Below are positions 16,486 to 25,016 of a DNA stretch of 36,499 nucleotides, piece by piece. Source of the DNA: JARROD01 sp037384225 (lineage in GTDB: Bacteria > Pseudomonadota > Gammaproteobacteria > Pseudomonadales > Cellvibrionaceae); assembly GCA_037384225.1 (NCBI GenBank), contig JARROD010000009.1, forward strand, positions 1 through 36,499, written 5' to 3'. The notes beneath the pieces were generated by a model. The model ran no database searches. It saw only the letters and a program-made list of their open reading frames with translations, and had not been told where the DNA came from. Made by a program: the position numbers and the translations under genes. Numbering within the stretch: the stretch's first letter is position 1; each line of letters starts with the position of its first letter.

Positions 16486-16941
16486 TTGTTTGACGAAATC
16501 ACTTTGCATAACCGGCTCGGTCAGGGAGTTAGGTTACAGGTAAAAAAAGTTTCCTATGCTTCCCGACTCTGTATTTTTGTCTATACGCTGAAACAATCTG
16601 TATCGAGTATAGTGGCTAAAAATGCTGAGTTTTTCGCCAGTCAGTTACTGAATTACTTCGAGCTTCAGCCGGGCCAGTTTGACCTGATCGAATTGCGCCG
16701 GCGCGATACAGAAATGGAGTGGCTGCGGTGGCGCTTTCGCTTGGTGGGGTTGACGGCTTTTGACGCCCGCTCCCGGAAAGTTGTCAGCATCGCGCAGCAG
16801 GCCTCTCTGCTGCGCCTGTCGGGTTTGGCAGGTGCGGACTTGAAACAGAAGTTTATTCCCAGACGGGCGTCCGGGGGTAGGTATTGTCGTTATCGCGACG
16901 ATAACGCATTTATATTACAAAGTAGGGGGCGTCAAATATGA
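16486..16941 (+). CDS. Hypothetical protein, first of an overlapping pair
   Basis: I do not recognise the family. The 151-residue product starts at TTG 16486 with a weak AGAG upstream; no ATG start is available in frame before the conserved part. The N-terminal two-thirds looks like a small alpha/beta domain: strands at VKKVSY and LCIFVYTL, a helix SSIVAKNAEFFASQLLNYFEL, then strands WLRWRFRLVGL. This pattern resembles the protein encoded immediately downstream. The C-terminal 35 residues are basic and low in structure. The stop overlaps the next start (ATGA at 16938-16941), so the two are almost certainly translated together. No signal peptide or membrane segment is seen. Confidence 0.65.
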   Translation: MFDEITLHNRLGQGVRLQVKKVSYASRLCIFVYTLKQSVSSIVAKNAEFFASQLLNYFELQPGQFDLIELRRRDTEMEWLRWRFRLVGLTAFDARSRKVVSIAQQASLLRLSGLAGADLKQKFIPRRASGGRYCRYRDDNAFILQSRGRQI

Positions 16942-17360
16942 AAAAGAACTTACTGCCTGATATGGTTGCAATGGTTCTGCTCGACAAAGAGGGCAACGAG
17001 GCAGTGATCAATATCAAGTTGTTCACTTTTAACGATACCGCCTATATCTTTATGTCAGACAGTAACCGCTATTCGGCTTCTTCCATTGCCCGTCACACGG
17101 CGACGTATATTTCTCAGATCGTGGAACGGTTGGATCTGGATGTGTCGAGAGCTTTATTTTTCCGCCATATTTATACTTCTGATTCAGGCAGTGTTTTCGG
17201 CCAGTTTTACGTCAGTTGGGAAAACGGCCAGCTCACCAGTTATACGTTCAAAATGTTGAGCAATTTGAATCAGACTCAGGGGATTGAAGAGGCGATCCAA
17301 AAAGGAGAGGTTGTAGCCTTTTCCAACCGCCAGTTGAAAAGTATTCCTGTTGCAGTCTAG
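16938..17360 (+). CDS. Hypothetical protein, second of an overlapping pair
   Basis: I do not recognise the family. The 140-residue product starts at ATG 16938, overlapping the previous stop by four bases. Strands INIKLFTF and AYIFMSD are followed by a helix SSIARHTATYISQIVERLDL and strands VFGQFYVSW and LTSYTFKML. The shared elements with the upstream product (IF strand, SSI, A-[KR]-x-x-x-x, SQ, L) in the same order suggest an ancient tandem duplication. Its TAG (17358-17360) and the TAG of the convergent lnt gene (17357-17359 on the other strand) are the two halves of a single CTAG. No terminator separates them. Confidence 0.75.
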   Translation: MKKNLLPDMVAMVLLDKEGNEAVINIKLFTFNDTAYIFMSDSNRYSASSIARHTATYISQIVERLDLDVSRALFFRHIYTSDSGSVFGQFYVSWENGQLTSYTFKMLSNLNQTQGIEEAIQKGEVVAFSNRQLKSIPVAV

Positions 17361-18907
17361 GTGCAGCGGTCGCCAGCAGAATCAACGGGGGGACTGGCCG
17401 TCATGAGTTCGCGGCGTCGGTAGTAAAAGCTGGCGGCGAGAAACAGTAGGCACAGCAGTGTTACAGGTAGGCTGCCAAAGCGCATAAAAGGTGTGATGCC
17501 CGCCATTGGCTGAATTTCCCCTTCCAGCGATTGCTGCACAAACTGTTCACTTTTGCGGATAATCCGGCCGTGCGTGTCCACGATTGCGCTGATGCCGTTG
17601 TTGGTGGCGCGAATCAAAAAGCGACCGGTCTCCAATGCCCGCATCTGCGCCATCTCCAGGTGTTGCAGAGGTCCGATTGAATCGCCAAACCACGCATCGT
17701 TGCTGATGGTAATCAACACCTGAGCCCGAGCCGCGCTTTCGGCAACCAGGTCGGGGTAGACAACTTCATAACAAATAAAAGGTGCCAGTTGTACGGTGCC
17801 GATCTGGAGTCCGCGCTGGTCGGCGGGCCCGGGTGTGATAATAGATGTCGGCAGATCAAAAAAAGCAATGACTCCCCGTAGCCATTGGTCCAGCGGCACA
17901 TACTCGCCGAAGGGCACGAGCCGGCGCTTATGGTAAATCCCCGCACCCAGTCCGAGCCCGATAATACTGTTGTAATAGGCCTGTTTGTAATAATCGTCGT
18001 ATAAAATCCCGGTGATGAACGCAGTGTGCGTGGCGGCGGCCTTGTTGTGCATTTCCTCTAAAAACGGTACTGCCCCGTGGTAAAGCATGGGTACTGCCGC
18101 CTCTGGCCAGATTACCCAGTCATTGTCCCATAGCGGTTCGCTGAGGTTTTGATAGCGCGACAGCGTAGGTTGCAGAAAATCAGGCCGCCATTTCATTTCC
18201 TGGGGAATATTGCCCTGGGCCATGCCGATTTTTACGGGGTTTCCATCTGTGTGTGTCCAGTCTATCTGTCGCAATCCCAGCCCCAGCGGCCACAGGGTTC
18301 CGGCGCAGCCTATGGCAAGGAGTGCAGGCCCTGGATTGTGCCGGCGCAGCCAGGACCAGCTTAGTGCCAGCGTGGCGGCGCCCAGGGTGCACGCCAGAGT
18401 GATGCCGTAGACGCCCGCCACCGGTGCCCAACCGGCGAGCCAAGTGTGCAGGTGTGCGGACCCCAGATACAGCCAGGGAAAACCGGTGAGAAACCAACTA
18501 CGGAACCACTCCCCAAGCACCCAGCAGGCAGGGAATCCCAGCAGCAGACTGATGGAGCCGCCGTTAAACCAGCGCCCGAAAAGGTAGAAGGGGAGGCTGA
18601 ACACCAGCGCCAGCGCGGCGACAAAAATACCCGTCAGCAGCACCGCCAGAGGCATGGAGGCGTAGCCGAATTTATAAATACTGACGTAAACCCAGGATAC
18701 TCCAGTGGTGTAGAGTCCCAGCCCAAACCAGAAACAGCGCCACATCGCCTGACGGCCGTTTAGCGTCCTCAGGGAGAGCGCCAGCAGCGCCGGGCTCAAC
18801 ACTGACAGCGGCCAGAAACTGTAGGGGGCAAAAGCGAGCGTCAACGACATCCCGGCCAGCAACACCAGTAGATGACCGCGCCAGCCAGGCAACCAGGGTG
18901 AAATCAT
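17357..18907 (-). CDS. lnt: Apolipoprotein N-acyltransferase
   Basis: Lnt adds the third acyl chain to the N-terminal cysteine of lipoproteins at the periplasmic face of the inner membrane. The 516-residue product has about eight hydrophobic membrane segments (1-210 and at the C-terminus) flanking a nitrilase-like domain. The catalytic triad is intact: Glu269 (WPEAAVP), Lys327 (YHKRRLVPFGEYVPL) and Cys379 (ICYEVVYPDL). Three bases separate it from corC upstream, the conserved order being miaB-ybeZ-ybeY-corC-lnt. Its 3' end converges directly on a plus-strand gene with a shared CTAG stop. Confidence 0.97.
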   Translation of the reverse strand: MISPWLPGWRGHLLVLLAGMSLTLAFAPYSFWPLSVLSPALLALSLRTLNGRQAMWRCFWFGLGLYTTGVSWVYVSIYKFGYASMPLAVLLTGIFVAALALVFSLPFYLFGRWFNGGSISLLLGFPACWVLGEWFRSWFLTGFPWLYLGSAHLHTWLAGWAPVAGVYGITLACTLGAATLALSWSWLRRHNPGPALLAIGCAGTLWPLGLGLRQIDWTHTDGNPVKIGMAQGNIPQEMKWRPDFLQPTLSRYQNLSEPLWDNDWVIWPEAAVPMLYHGAVPFLEEMHNKAAATHTAFITGILYDDYYKQAYYNSIIGLGLGAGIYHKRRLVPFGEYVPLDQWLRGVIAFFDLPTSIITPGPADQRGLQIGTVQLAPFICYEVVYPDLVAESAARAQVLITISNDAWFGDSIGPLQHLEMAQMRALETGRFLIRATNNGISAIVDTHGRIIRKSEQFVQQSLEGEIQPMAGITPFMRFGSLPVTLLCLLFLAASFYYRRRELMTASPPVDSAGDRCT

Positions 18908-18910
18908 AGG

Positions 18911-19810
18911 CTAGTTGGGAATAGGGGCCGGTATTGTGAGGCGCAACAGATGGATCTGGCGATTGTCTGCATACAGAACGCGGAAATGGAAGCCGCCGAC
19001 CTGGACGGTTTCATTGCGTTGTGGTAGATGCCCGAAAGCCTGCATCAATATACCGCCAATGGTATCGAACTCCTCGTCGCTGAAGCCGGATTGAAAACGC
19101 TCGTTAAAACATTCGATAGGGGTCAGCGCTTTAACGATATAATCGTTTTCAGAAACGCGTCGAATAAATGCGTCCTGCGATTCATCATCGGTTTCGTCCT
19201 CGATCTCACCGACAATTTCTTCCAATATGTCTTCGATGGTCACCAACCCGGAAACACCGCCGTACTCGTCAATAACCATCGCCATGTGGTAGCGGTTTTC
19301 CCGGAATTCGCGCAGGAGCACGTTCAAGCGTTTACTTTCCGGAATGATGTTGGCGGGGCGCAGGATATTTTCAAGGCTGAAATTTTCCTGCCCGTTGAGG
19401 ATCAGGGGCAGCAAGTCCTTGGCCAGTAAAATTCCTCTGACATCGTCCATGGATTCGCCTATGACGGGAAATCGTGAGTGTCCGGACTCGATCACTTTAG
19501 GTAACAGGTCTTTGGGTTGGTCGCCGGCTTTCAGTACCACCATTTGGGAGCGCGGTACCATAATTTCGCGCACCTGTAATTGGGAAACGTCGAGCGCGCC
19601 TTCAATGATTCCCAGGGCTTCCTGATCCACCAGCTTCTTATCAGCGGCGTCTTTGATAATGTCCAGCAGTTCTTCTCGAGATTTGGGTTCGGCGGTAAAT
19701 GCTTGAATGAGTTTGTTCAGCCAGGACTTTTCCTGATGCTTTTCGCCGTTGTGGTAATTATTTGCATGGTAACTATTTGAGTGGTAGCTACTCGAGGGAT
19801 CGTCACTCAT
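18911..19810 (-). CDS. corC: CorC/YbeX, CBS-domain protein of the HlyC/CorC family
   Basis: The 299-residue cytoplasmic protein has two CBS motifs (about 80-205; VREIMVPRSQM at the start and EYGGVSGLVTIEDILEEIVGEIEDE at the end). The C-terminal CorC/HlyC transporter-associated domain (about 215-295) includes the family motif EEFDTIGG. YbeX/CorC is linked to magnesium/cobalt efflux and, in E. coli, to ribosome and heat-stress phenotypes; the exact role is unsettled. It is the fourth gene of the miaB operon. The N-terminus (about residues 5-22) carries an odd low-complexity stretch of repeated Asn-x-Tyr-His, encoded by a three-copy 15-bp array. A downstream start would remove it, but no better start is evident. 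Confidence 0.95.
   Translation of the reverse strand: MSDDPSSSYHSNSYHANNYHNGEKHQEKSWLNKLIQAFTAEPKSREELLDIIKDAADKKLVDQEALGIIEGALDVSQLQVREIMVPRSQMVVLKAGDQPKDLLPKVIESGHSRFPVIGESMDDVRGILLAKDLLPLILNGQENFSLENILRPANIIPESKRLNVLLREFRENRYHMAMVIDEYGGVSGLVTIEDILEEIVGEIEDETDDESQDAFIRRVSENDYIVKALTPIECFNERFQSGFSDEEFDTIGGILMQAFGHLPQRNETVQVGGFHFRVLYADNRQIHLLRLTIPAPIPN
19751..19795 (-). repeat. 3 x 15 bp in-frame tandem array at the corC N-terminus
   Basis: Units at 19751-19765, 19766-19780 and 19781-19795 (plus-strand type GTGGTAATTATTTGC) differ at a few positions each. They encode successive SYHSN/SYHAN/NYHNG-like pentapeptides near the start of CorC. Confidence 0.85.
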
Positions 19811-19911
19811 AAGGTTTGTCGGCTCCTTTCTCTTTAGCCCTTAGATTACCTGATGAATTTTCAACAATGGGGAACTGTGGTGTGGTTGCCATGTTTCTAT
19901 AGCCGTCAGTA

Positions 19912-20397
19912 TTATTGGAGTAGTATTTCTGTATAGGGTGCGGGGTAGTTCAGACCAGTGAGTATTTCTGTTTCCAGGCGCTCCATGGTTTCCGCATCTG
20001 TGTCATCAATATGGTCATAACCGAGCAAATGCAAGGTGCCGTGTACTACCATATGTGCCCAGTGGGCCGCAGGTGTTTTGTTTTGGGCGCTTGCTTCCTG
20101 AAACACGATGGGGGCGCACACCACCAGATCTCCGAGCAAGGGGACATTCACTCCGGCCGGCAGTTCGGCGGGAAATGACAGTATGTTGGTGGGCTTGTCC
20201 TGGCCCCGGTAGCGGTGATTTAACTCCCGGCTCTCCGGGGCATCGACAATGCGGATACTCAGCTCCGCAGCCTCGCGTTCGCCGCGCAGGGCGGCGCTTA
20301 CCCAGCGGTTGAAATCGGTTGGGGTGGGAAGGTTATTACTGTTTTTATGATTACAGGTGCCCTCCCAGGCTACCTGTATATCGATGTCGAGGTTCAT
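19912..20397 (-). CDS. ybeY: Endoribonuclease YbeY (16S rRNA maturation)
   Basis: YbeY is a zinc-dependent single-strand endoribonuclease needed for 16S rRNA 3' processing and 70S quality control. The 161-residue product contains the metal site HMVVHGTLHLLGYDH (H-x3-H-x5-H pattern) and the strand TNILSFPAE typical of the family. The start ATG overlaps the ybeZ stop by one base (TAATG), pointing to coupled translation. The 101-bp gap to corC contains no gene. Confidence 0.96.
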   Translation of the reverse strand: MNLDIDIQVAWEGTCNHKNSNNLPTPTDFNRWVSAALRGEREAAELSIRIVDAPESRELNHRYRGQDKPTNILSFPAELPAGVNVPLLGDLVVCAPIVFQEASAQNKTPAAHWAHMVVHGTLHLLGYDHIDDTDAETMERLETEILTGLNYPAPYTEILLQ

Positions 20398-21404
20398 TAT
20401 TCTTGTGATTTTTGGCTTTCAAAGTGGTCGTAGGCTTCGACAATGCGTTGGACGAGCGGATGGCGAACGACATCTTTGGCGGTGAAATAAGTAAAGCTAA
20501 TGCCGGCCACCCGCTCCAATACACCCATGGCGTGCCTCAATCCAGAGCCGTGCCCCCTGGGCAGGTCGATTTGTGATGGGTCGCCGTTAATCACGGCGGT
20601 GGAGCCAAAGCCGATACGGGTGAGAAACATCTTCATCTGTTCCCGGGTAGTGTTTTGACTCTCATCGAGAATCACAAATGAATTGTTCAATGTGCGGCCG
20701 CGCATATAGGCCAGGGGAGCGACTTCGATAACATTGCGCTCAATTAGCTTATCAACGGTTTCAAATCCGAGCATTTCATAGAGTGCATCGTACAGTGGCC
20801 GCAGATAGGGATCCACTTTCTGTGCCAGGTCGCCGGGCAGAAAACCGAGCTTTTCTCCGGCCTCAACCGCAGGGCGCACGAGCAGAATACGTTCCACCTC
20901 ATCTTTGAGCAGGGCTTCGACTGCGCAGGCGACGGCCAGGTAGGTTTTGCCGGTGCCGGCCGGGCCGACACCGAAATTGATATCGTTAGTCTGTACTGCC
21001 CGCACATAGCGCTGCTGGTTAAAGCCGCGGGGTTTGACGGTACATTTTTTGGTGCGGATCAGTGTAAGTTCTTCGATGTTATCGTTGGCAGTTTGTTTGT
21101 CCATCAGTGCTTCGACACCGGATTGTTGCAGGGCCAAGTGAACCTCATCGGGCGTCAGGTCGACGCCCTGACGAATTTCCCGATAGAGATTGCTGAGAAG
21201 CTGACCCGCCGCCCGGGTTGAGTCGGCGGGGCCGAGCAGGGAGAAATTATTACCGCGGTTGCGTATCTCGACATTCAGACGTTGTTCGATCTGGCGCAAG
21301 TGTTCATCAAATTGCCCGCAGAGGTTGGCAAGGAAACGCGCGTCATTGGGCTCGAGTGTCACCCGGTGGGCAACAGTCTGTTGAGGTGCTGTGTTACTGT
21401 TCAA
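20397..21404 (-). CDS. ybeZ: PhoH-like ATPase YbeZ
   Basis: This 335-residue cytoplasmic protein is a member of the PhoH family and partner of YbeY. An N-terminal KH-like region (about 15-85) precedes the RecA-like ATPase domain. Walker A is GPAGTGKT (147-154), followed by YLAVACAVEALL; Walker B is FVILDESQNTT. The motif GFGSTAVINGDPSQIDLP is typical. The gene lies directly before ybeY and after miaB, as in E. coli. Its function is thought to be ATP-dependent RNA handling together with YbeY. Confidence 0.95.
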   Translation of the reverse strand: MNSNTAPQQTVAHRVTLEPNDARFLANLCGQFDEHLRQIEQRLNVEIRNRGNNFSLLGPADSTRAAGQLLSNLYREIRQGVDLTPDEVHLALQQSGVEALMDKQTANDNIEELTLIRTKKCTVKPRGFNQQRYVRAVQTNDINFGVGPAGTGKTYLAVACAVEALLKDEVERILLVRPAVEAGEKLGFLPGDLAQKVDPYLRPLYDALYEMLGFETVDKLIERNVIEVAPLAYMRGRTLNNSFVILDESQNTTREQMKMFLTRIGFGSTAVINGDPSQIDLPRGHGSGLRHAMGVLERVAGISFTYFTAKDVVRHPLVQRIVEAYDHFESQKSQE

Positions 21405-21534
21405 ATTTTTTTGAAAACCGCCCTTTCAGCCATGGTTTGACCTCAAGCCTACTCCATTCCCCTGTAGCTGAAAACCCCAAGCATCAGCAAAATGGTTCTT
21501 AAAATAATATTGGTTATGCTGTCTGTGTAATAGT

Positions 21535-22968
21535 CTAGCGGTCATCGAGTTCCGACCGCACCAGAATTCCTCGTAGCGAGTTAGGAAGCGCCTCCTCGAT
21601 AAGGATGTCGGCAAACCTACCTATCAGTTCAGGCGTATCGCAGCAGAAATTGACGACACGGTTGTTTTCGGTCCGCCCCGACAGCTGGCCGGGGTCTTTT
21701 CGCGAATAACCGCTTACCAGTACCCGTTCAGTATTGCCCACCATGTGGCGGCTGATGGTCTGAGCCTGCTGGTTGATGCGCGCCTGTAACAGACTCAGGC
21801 GCTGTTTGTGTACTGACACCGGGGTTTCGTCTCTGAAATCCGCCGCCGGTGTGCCCGGGCGGGGGCTGAAGATAAAACTAAACGATGTATCGAAGCCAAT
21901 TTCCTGAATAAGGTTCATAGTGGCTTCGAAGTCGGCGTCGGTTTCACCGGGAAAACCGACGATAAAGTCCGAGGAGAAGCTGATCTCGGGTCGGATTGTT
22001 CGCAGCCGACGCAGCTTTGACTTGTACTCCAGCACCGTGTGACCGCGTTTCATGGCAGCCAGAATACGATCGGAGCCACTCTGGACCGGGAGGTGGAGGT
22101 GGCTGACCAACTCGGGCACCTCGGCGTAGACTTCGATCAGACTGTCGGAAAACTCCACCGGGTGTGAAGTAGTGAAACGAATGCGGTCGATACCGTCGAT
22201 CGCCGCTACATAGGTGATCAGCTCGGCGAGATCGACAACCGAGCCGGCATTTTCACCCCGGTAGGCGTTGACATTCTGCCCCAGTAGGTTGATTTCACGC
22301 ACTCCCTGGGCGGCGAGGTGGGCGACTTCGGCCAGCACATCGGCCAGGGGGCGGCTGACTTCTTCACCGCGGGTGTAGGGCACCACGCAAAAAGTACAGT
22401 ATTTGGAACAGCCCTCCATAATGGAAACAAAGGCGCTGGCGCCGTCGGCTTCCGGCTCCGGCAGGCGGTCGAACTTTTCGATTTCGGGAAAGCTGATATC
22501 GACCACGACTGCGCCGTCCGGTCGCGGTGTCTCGATCATTTCCGGCAACCGATGCAGGGTCTGGGGGCCGAATATCAAATCTACATAGGGCGCGCGCGTG
22601 GCGATGGCGTCGCCTTCCTGGCTGGCGACACAGCCGCCGACGCCGATCACTAGGTCGGGTTTTTTATCTTTTAAATGTTTCCAGCGCCCCAATTGATGAA
22701 AAAGCTTTTCCTGGGCTTTCTCTCTTATAGAGCAGGTATTGACCAGCAGCACATCGGCTTCAGTCGGGTCGTCAGTGGGGATCATCTGATGTGATTCCCC
22801 CAGTAAATCCCGCATGCGGCTGGAGTCGTATTCGTTCATCTGGCAGCCGTGCGTCTGAATATAGAGCTTCTTGCGCGGATGAGCAGGCTGGCTGCTGGCG
22901 CTGTCGACGGACAGGGCTTGTGCCGCCGCCCCGCCAGTGGATTTATCAGCCACAATATTCTCAGACAT
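21535..22968 (-). CDS. miaB: tRNA-2-methylthio-N6-isopentenyladenosine synthase MiaB
   Basis: MiaB methylthiolates i6A37 in tRNAs reading codons that begin with U. The 477-residue product has the N-terminal MTTase domain with cluster ligands Cys42, Cys79 and Cys113, and the radical-SAM CxxxCxxC at Cys187, Cys191 and Cys194 (CSKYCTFC). A C-terminal TRAM domain ends near residue 470. ATG 22968 is preceded by AGCAGGAA at a good distance. The longer open frame up to 23088 would add 40 unlikely residues. Even so, about 33 Ala/Ser-rich residues precede the first conserved strand (KKLYIQTHGCQMN), longer than in E. coli. It is the first gene of the miaB-ybeZ-ybeY-corC-lnt operon. Confidence 0.97.
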   Translation of the reverse strand: MSENIVADKSTGGAAAQALSVDSASSQPAHPRKKLYIQTHGCQMNEYDSSRMRDLLGESHQMIPTDDPTEADVLLVNTCSIREKAQEKLFHQLGRWKHLKDKKPDLVIGVGGCVASQEGDAIATRAPYVDLIFGPQTLHRLPEMIETPRPDGAVVVDISFPEIEKFDRLPEPEADGASAFVSIMEGCSKYCTFCVVPYTRGEEVSRPLADVLAEVAHLAAQGVREINLLGQNVNAYRGENAGSVVDLAELITYVAAIDGIDRIRFTTSHPVEFSDSLIEVYAEVPELVSHLHLPVQSGSDRILAAMKRGHTVLEYKSKLRRLRTIRPEISFSSDFIVGFPGETDADFEATMNLIQEIGFDTSFSFIFSPRPGTPAADFRDETPVSVHKQRLSLLQARINQQAQTISRHMVGNTERVLVSGYSRKDPGQLSGRTENNRVVNFCCDTPELIGRFADILIEEALPNSLRGILVRSELDDR

Positions 22969-23101
22969 AACGTAGATTCCTGCTACCTGTTTAAATCGCA
23001 ACCAGTTACACTGGGGGCCAGCATTATATCGGTGTCGGAAATTAAAACGCAAATGGCGGCAATAGAAGAACACTGGGACAGGGAGCAAAGCAACTTTTGT
23101 G

Positions 23102-23130
23102 GGGGGCTTGTAATCTCATTGTCAGCCCCC
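23102..23130 (+). promoter_or_regulatory. Inverted repeat GGGGGCT...AGCCCCC upstream of the DUF1820 gene
   Basis: Seven-base perfect arms (23102-23108 and 23124-23130) surround a 15-base AT-rich loop in the miaB/DUF1820 divergent region, about 58 bases before ATG 23188. No T-run follows. It could be an operator or leader hairpin. Confidence 0.35.
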
Positions 23131-23187
23131 ATCTAGTGCTTGCGCGCTAAACGGCCCAGGTCAAGGCAAATCAACCAAGAGCGGAAT

Positions 23188-23535
23188 ATGGCAGCAAATC
23201 CTATATACAAAGTGATTTTTTATAACCAAGGTCAGGTTTTCGAGATCTACGCTCGCGCTATTTATCAGAGTGAGATGTATGGCTTCATCGAGGTCGAAGA
23301 ATTTGTTTTTGGCGAGCGGACCCAACTGGTTGTCGATCCCGCCGAGGAGAAGCTGAAAAGTGAATTCGAATCGGTAAAGCGCTCCTATATCCCCATGCAT
23401 TCGGTCATTCGTATCGATGAAGTGGAAAAGGAGGGGCCGGGGAAGGTGTCGGAAATCAAGGCGGGTGACAAAGTCACTCATCTGGCATTCCAATCCGGTC
23501 TGGTGCCCACTCCGGGCAAAGGCAAGGACAGCTAA
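23188..23535 (+). CDS. DUF1820 family protein
   Basis: The 115-residue product matches the small conserved gammaproteobacterial DUF1820 family: the start NPIYKVIFYNQGQVFEIYAR, then GFIEVEEFVFGERTQLVVDPAEEKL and RSYIPMHSVIRIDEVEKEG. Function is unknown; the beta-rich fold and HSVIRIDEV strand recall small Sm-like or barrel domains, but that is only an impression. ATG 23188 has a purine-rich AGAGCGGA upstream. An in-frame start at 23140 would add 16 basic residues and is not preferred. It is divergent from miaB and convergent with the aminotransferase. Confidence 0.88.
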   Translation: MAANPIYKVIFYNQGQVFEIYARAIYQSEMYGFIEVEEFVFGERTQLVVDPAEEKLKSEFESVKRSYIPMHSVIRIDEVEKEGPGKVSEIKAGDKVTHLAFQSGLVPTPGKGKDS

Positions 23536-23574
23536 CCGTTGTCTTCTGTCTTCAAATGCCTTGACCACTCGTCC

Positions 23575-24870
23575 TCAATCCCGACGGGAAATCTCCTGTT
23601 GCACTGACGCCAGTTTGACGCAGTTGACAAAAACCCGCATGGCGGTATCGAGCTGTGCCACTGATGGAACCGTTGGTGCGATGCGAATATTTTTGTCCTG
23701 CGGATCCTCCCCATAGGGAAAGGTGGCCCCGGCTGGCGTCAGCTTTACACCGGCTTCGGCCGCCAGCTGCACAATTTTTTTCGCCAGCCCGGGGCGGGTG
23801 TCGAAGGAGATAAAATAGCCGCCCATGGGGGTGTTCCATTGACCCAGTGTGCTGCTGCCAAAGGCCTGTTCCAGGTGCGTCAGTACAATATCGAAACGCG
23901 GCTTGATAAGGGTTGCATGTTTTTTCATATGGGCACGCAATACATCCATGTCGGGAAGCAGTTTTGCGTGCCGCAATTGATTCACCTTATCTGGACCAAT
24001 AGTGCAGGCTGCCAGCGCTTCTTTGAATGAGGCGAGGTTTTTCTCGCTGCTGGCCATAAAGGCAACACCGGCTCCAGCGTAGGTGATTTTTGACGTGGAA
24101 GTGAACTGAATAATCTGGTTTTCGGTGCCGTAGGCGCGCGCATAATTCATAATATTGGCCAACTGCGGCGGTTCGTCGACCAGGTCGTGCACGGCGTAGG
24201 CGTTGTCCCAGAACACGCGAAAATTCGGGCTGGAAACCTTGCCCAGTCTGGCAATTCGCTCCACCACTTGGTTGCTATAGATCACGCCGGTGGGGTTGGA
24301 ATATTTGGGAACGCACCACATGCCCTTGATACTCGAGTCCGTCTGAATCAAGCGCTCGACTTTATCCATATCCGGGCCTTCCGGTGTCATGGGTACGGTG
24401 AGCATTTCGATATCCAATTGCTCGCAAATGGTAAAGTGGCGATCGTAACCGGGAACCGGGCATAAAAACTTGATTTCGGCTTTGTTTTTCCAGGCGCTTT
24501 CGGGGCCGCTAAAACCGAACAGATAGGCGTGCATAACGGCTTGGTACATCAGCGTCAGACTGCTGTTGCCGGCGGCCAGCACCTCGTTGTCGGCAACCCC
24601 CAGAATCTCTGCGCCGAGCTGTTTTATTTCATCGATGCCATCGAGACCGCCGTAATTGCGCACGTCCGTACCATTGGCGGTGGTATAAGTTCCGCTCAAG
24701 ATACCGTCGAGGCTGTCCGATAAACACAGCTGTTCAGCGGATGGTTTACCCCGGGTTAAATCCAGGTTTAGAGACTGATTTTGAAAGGCCTGATATTCCG
24801 CCGTCAGTTCCTGTTTCCAGTGTTGTAATTGGTCCGGGCTGGCTTGATTCAGGTGTTCTTTCAGGTTCAA
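23575..24870 (-). CDS. PLP-dependent aminotransferase, aspartate aminotransferase Ic type
   Basis: The 431-residue product is a fold-type I aminotransferase. Motifs LDLTRGKPSAEQL and DVRNYGGLDG near the N-terminus, KFLCPVPGYDRHFTICE (134-150) and VPKYSNPTGV are characteristic of the Asp_aminotransf (PF12897) group. That group includes type Ic aspartate aminotransferases such as AspT of Corynebacterium and Deinococcus. PLP contacts include Asn192, Asp222 and Tyr225 (WDNAYAVHD), and the Schiff-base lysine is Lys261 (TSTSKITYAGAG). A C-terminal arginine (NIRIAPT) binds the substrate carboxylate. Aspartate as substrate is inferred from the family only. It is monocistronic, with its promoter probably in 24871-25016. 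Confidence 0.9.
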   Translation of the reverse strand: MNLKEHLNQASPDQLQHWKQELTAEYQAFQNQSLNLDLTRGKPSAEQLCLSDSLDGILSGTYTTANGTDVRNYGGLDGIDEIKQLGAEILGVADNEVLAAGNSSLTLMYQAVMHAYLFGFSGPESAWKNKAEIKFLCPVPGYDRHFTICEQLDIEMLTVPMTPEGPDMDKVERLIQTDSSIKGMWCVPKYSNPTGVIYSNQVVERIARLGKVSSPNFRVFWDNAYAVHDLVDEPPQLANIMNYARAYGTENQIIQFTSTSKITYAGAGVAFMASSEKNLASFKEALAACTIGPDKVNQLRHAKLLPDMDVLRAHMKKHATLIKPRFDIVLTHLEQAFGSSTLGQWNTPMGGYFISFDTRPGLAKKIVQLAAEAGVKLTPAGATFPYGEDPQDKNIRIAPTVPSVAQLDTAMRVFVNCVKLASVQQEISRRD

Positions 24871-25016
24871 GGTTAATACCTCAAAATTTGGGGGTTAAGG
24901 CTGCGGTTACTAGAGCACCGAAGCCGGGACAATGGCGCCATTATAGCGCCTTCACGAATATTGTTTAATCGCTGTCTATAATATTTTTACAGAATTAAAC
25001 CCAGGGGGCGGTTATG

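Noticed and set aside
16268..16486. Minus-strand 72-residue frame with a hydrophobic start (MITSLSLLLLFAHLSYC)
   Set aside because: It runs through a strong terminator-like hairpin and T-run and has no conserved features; a small secreted peptide cannot be fully excluded.
22969..23088. Forty-residue upstream extension of MiaB
   Set aside because: No ribosome site, atypical composition, and a good start with AGGA exists at 22968.
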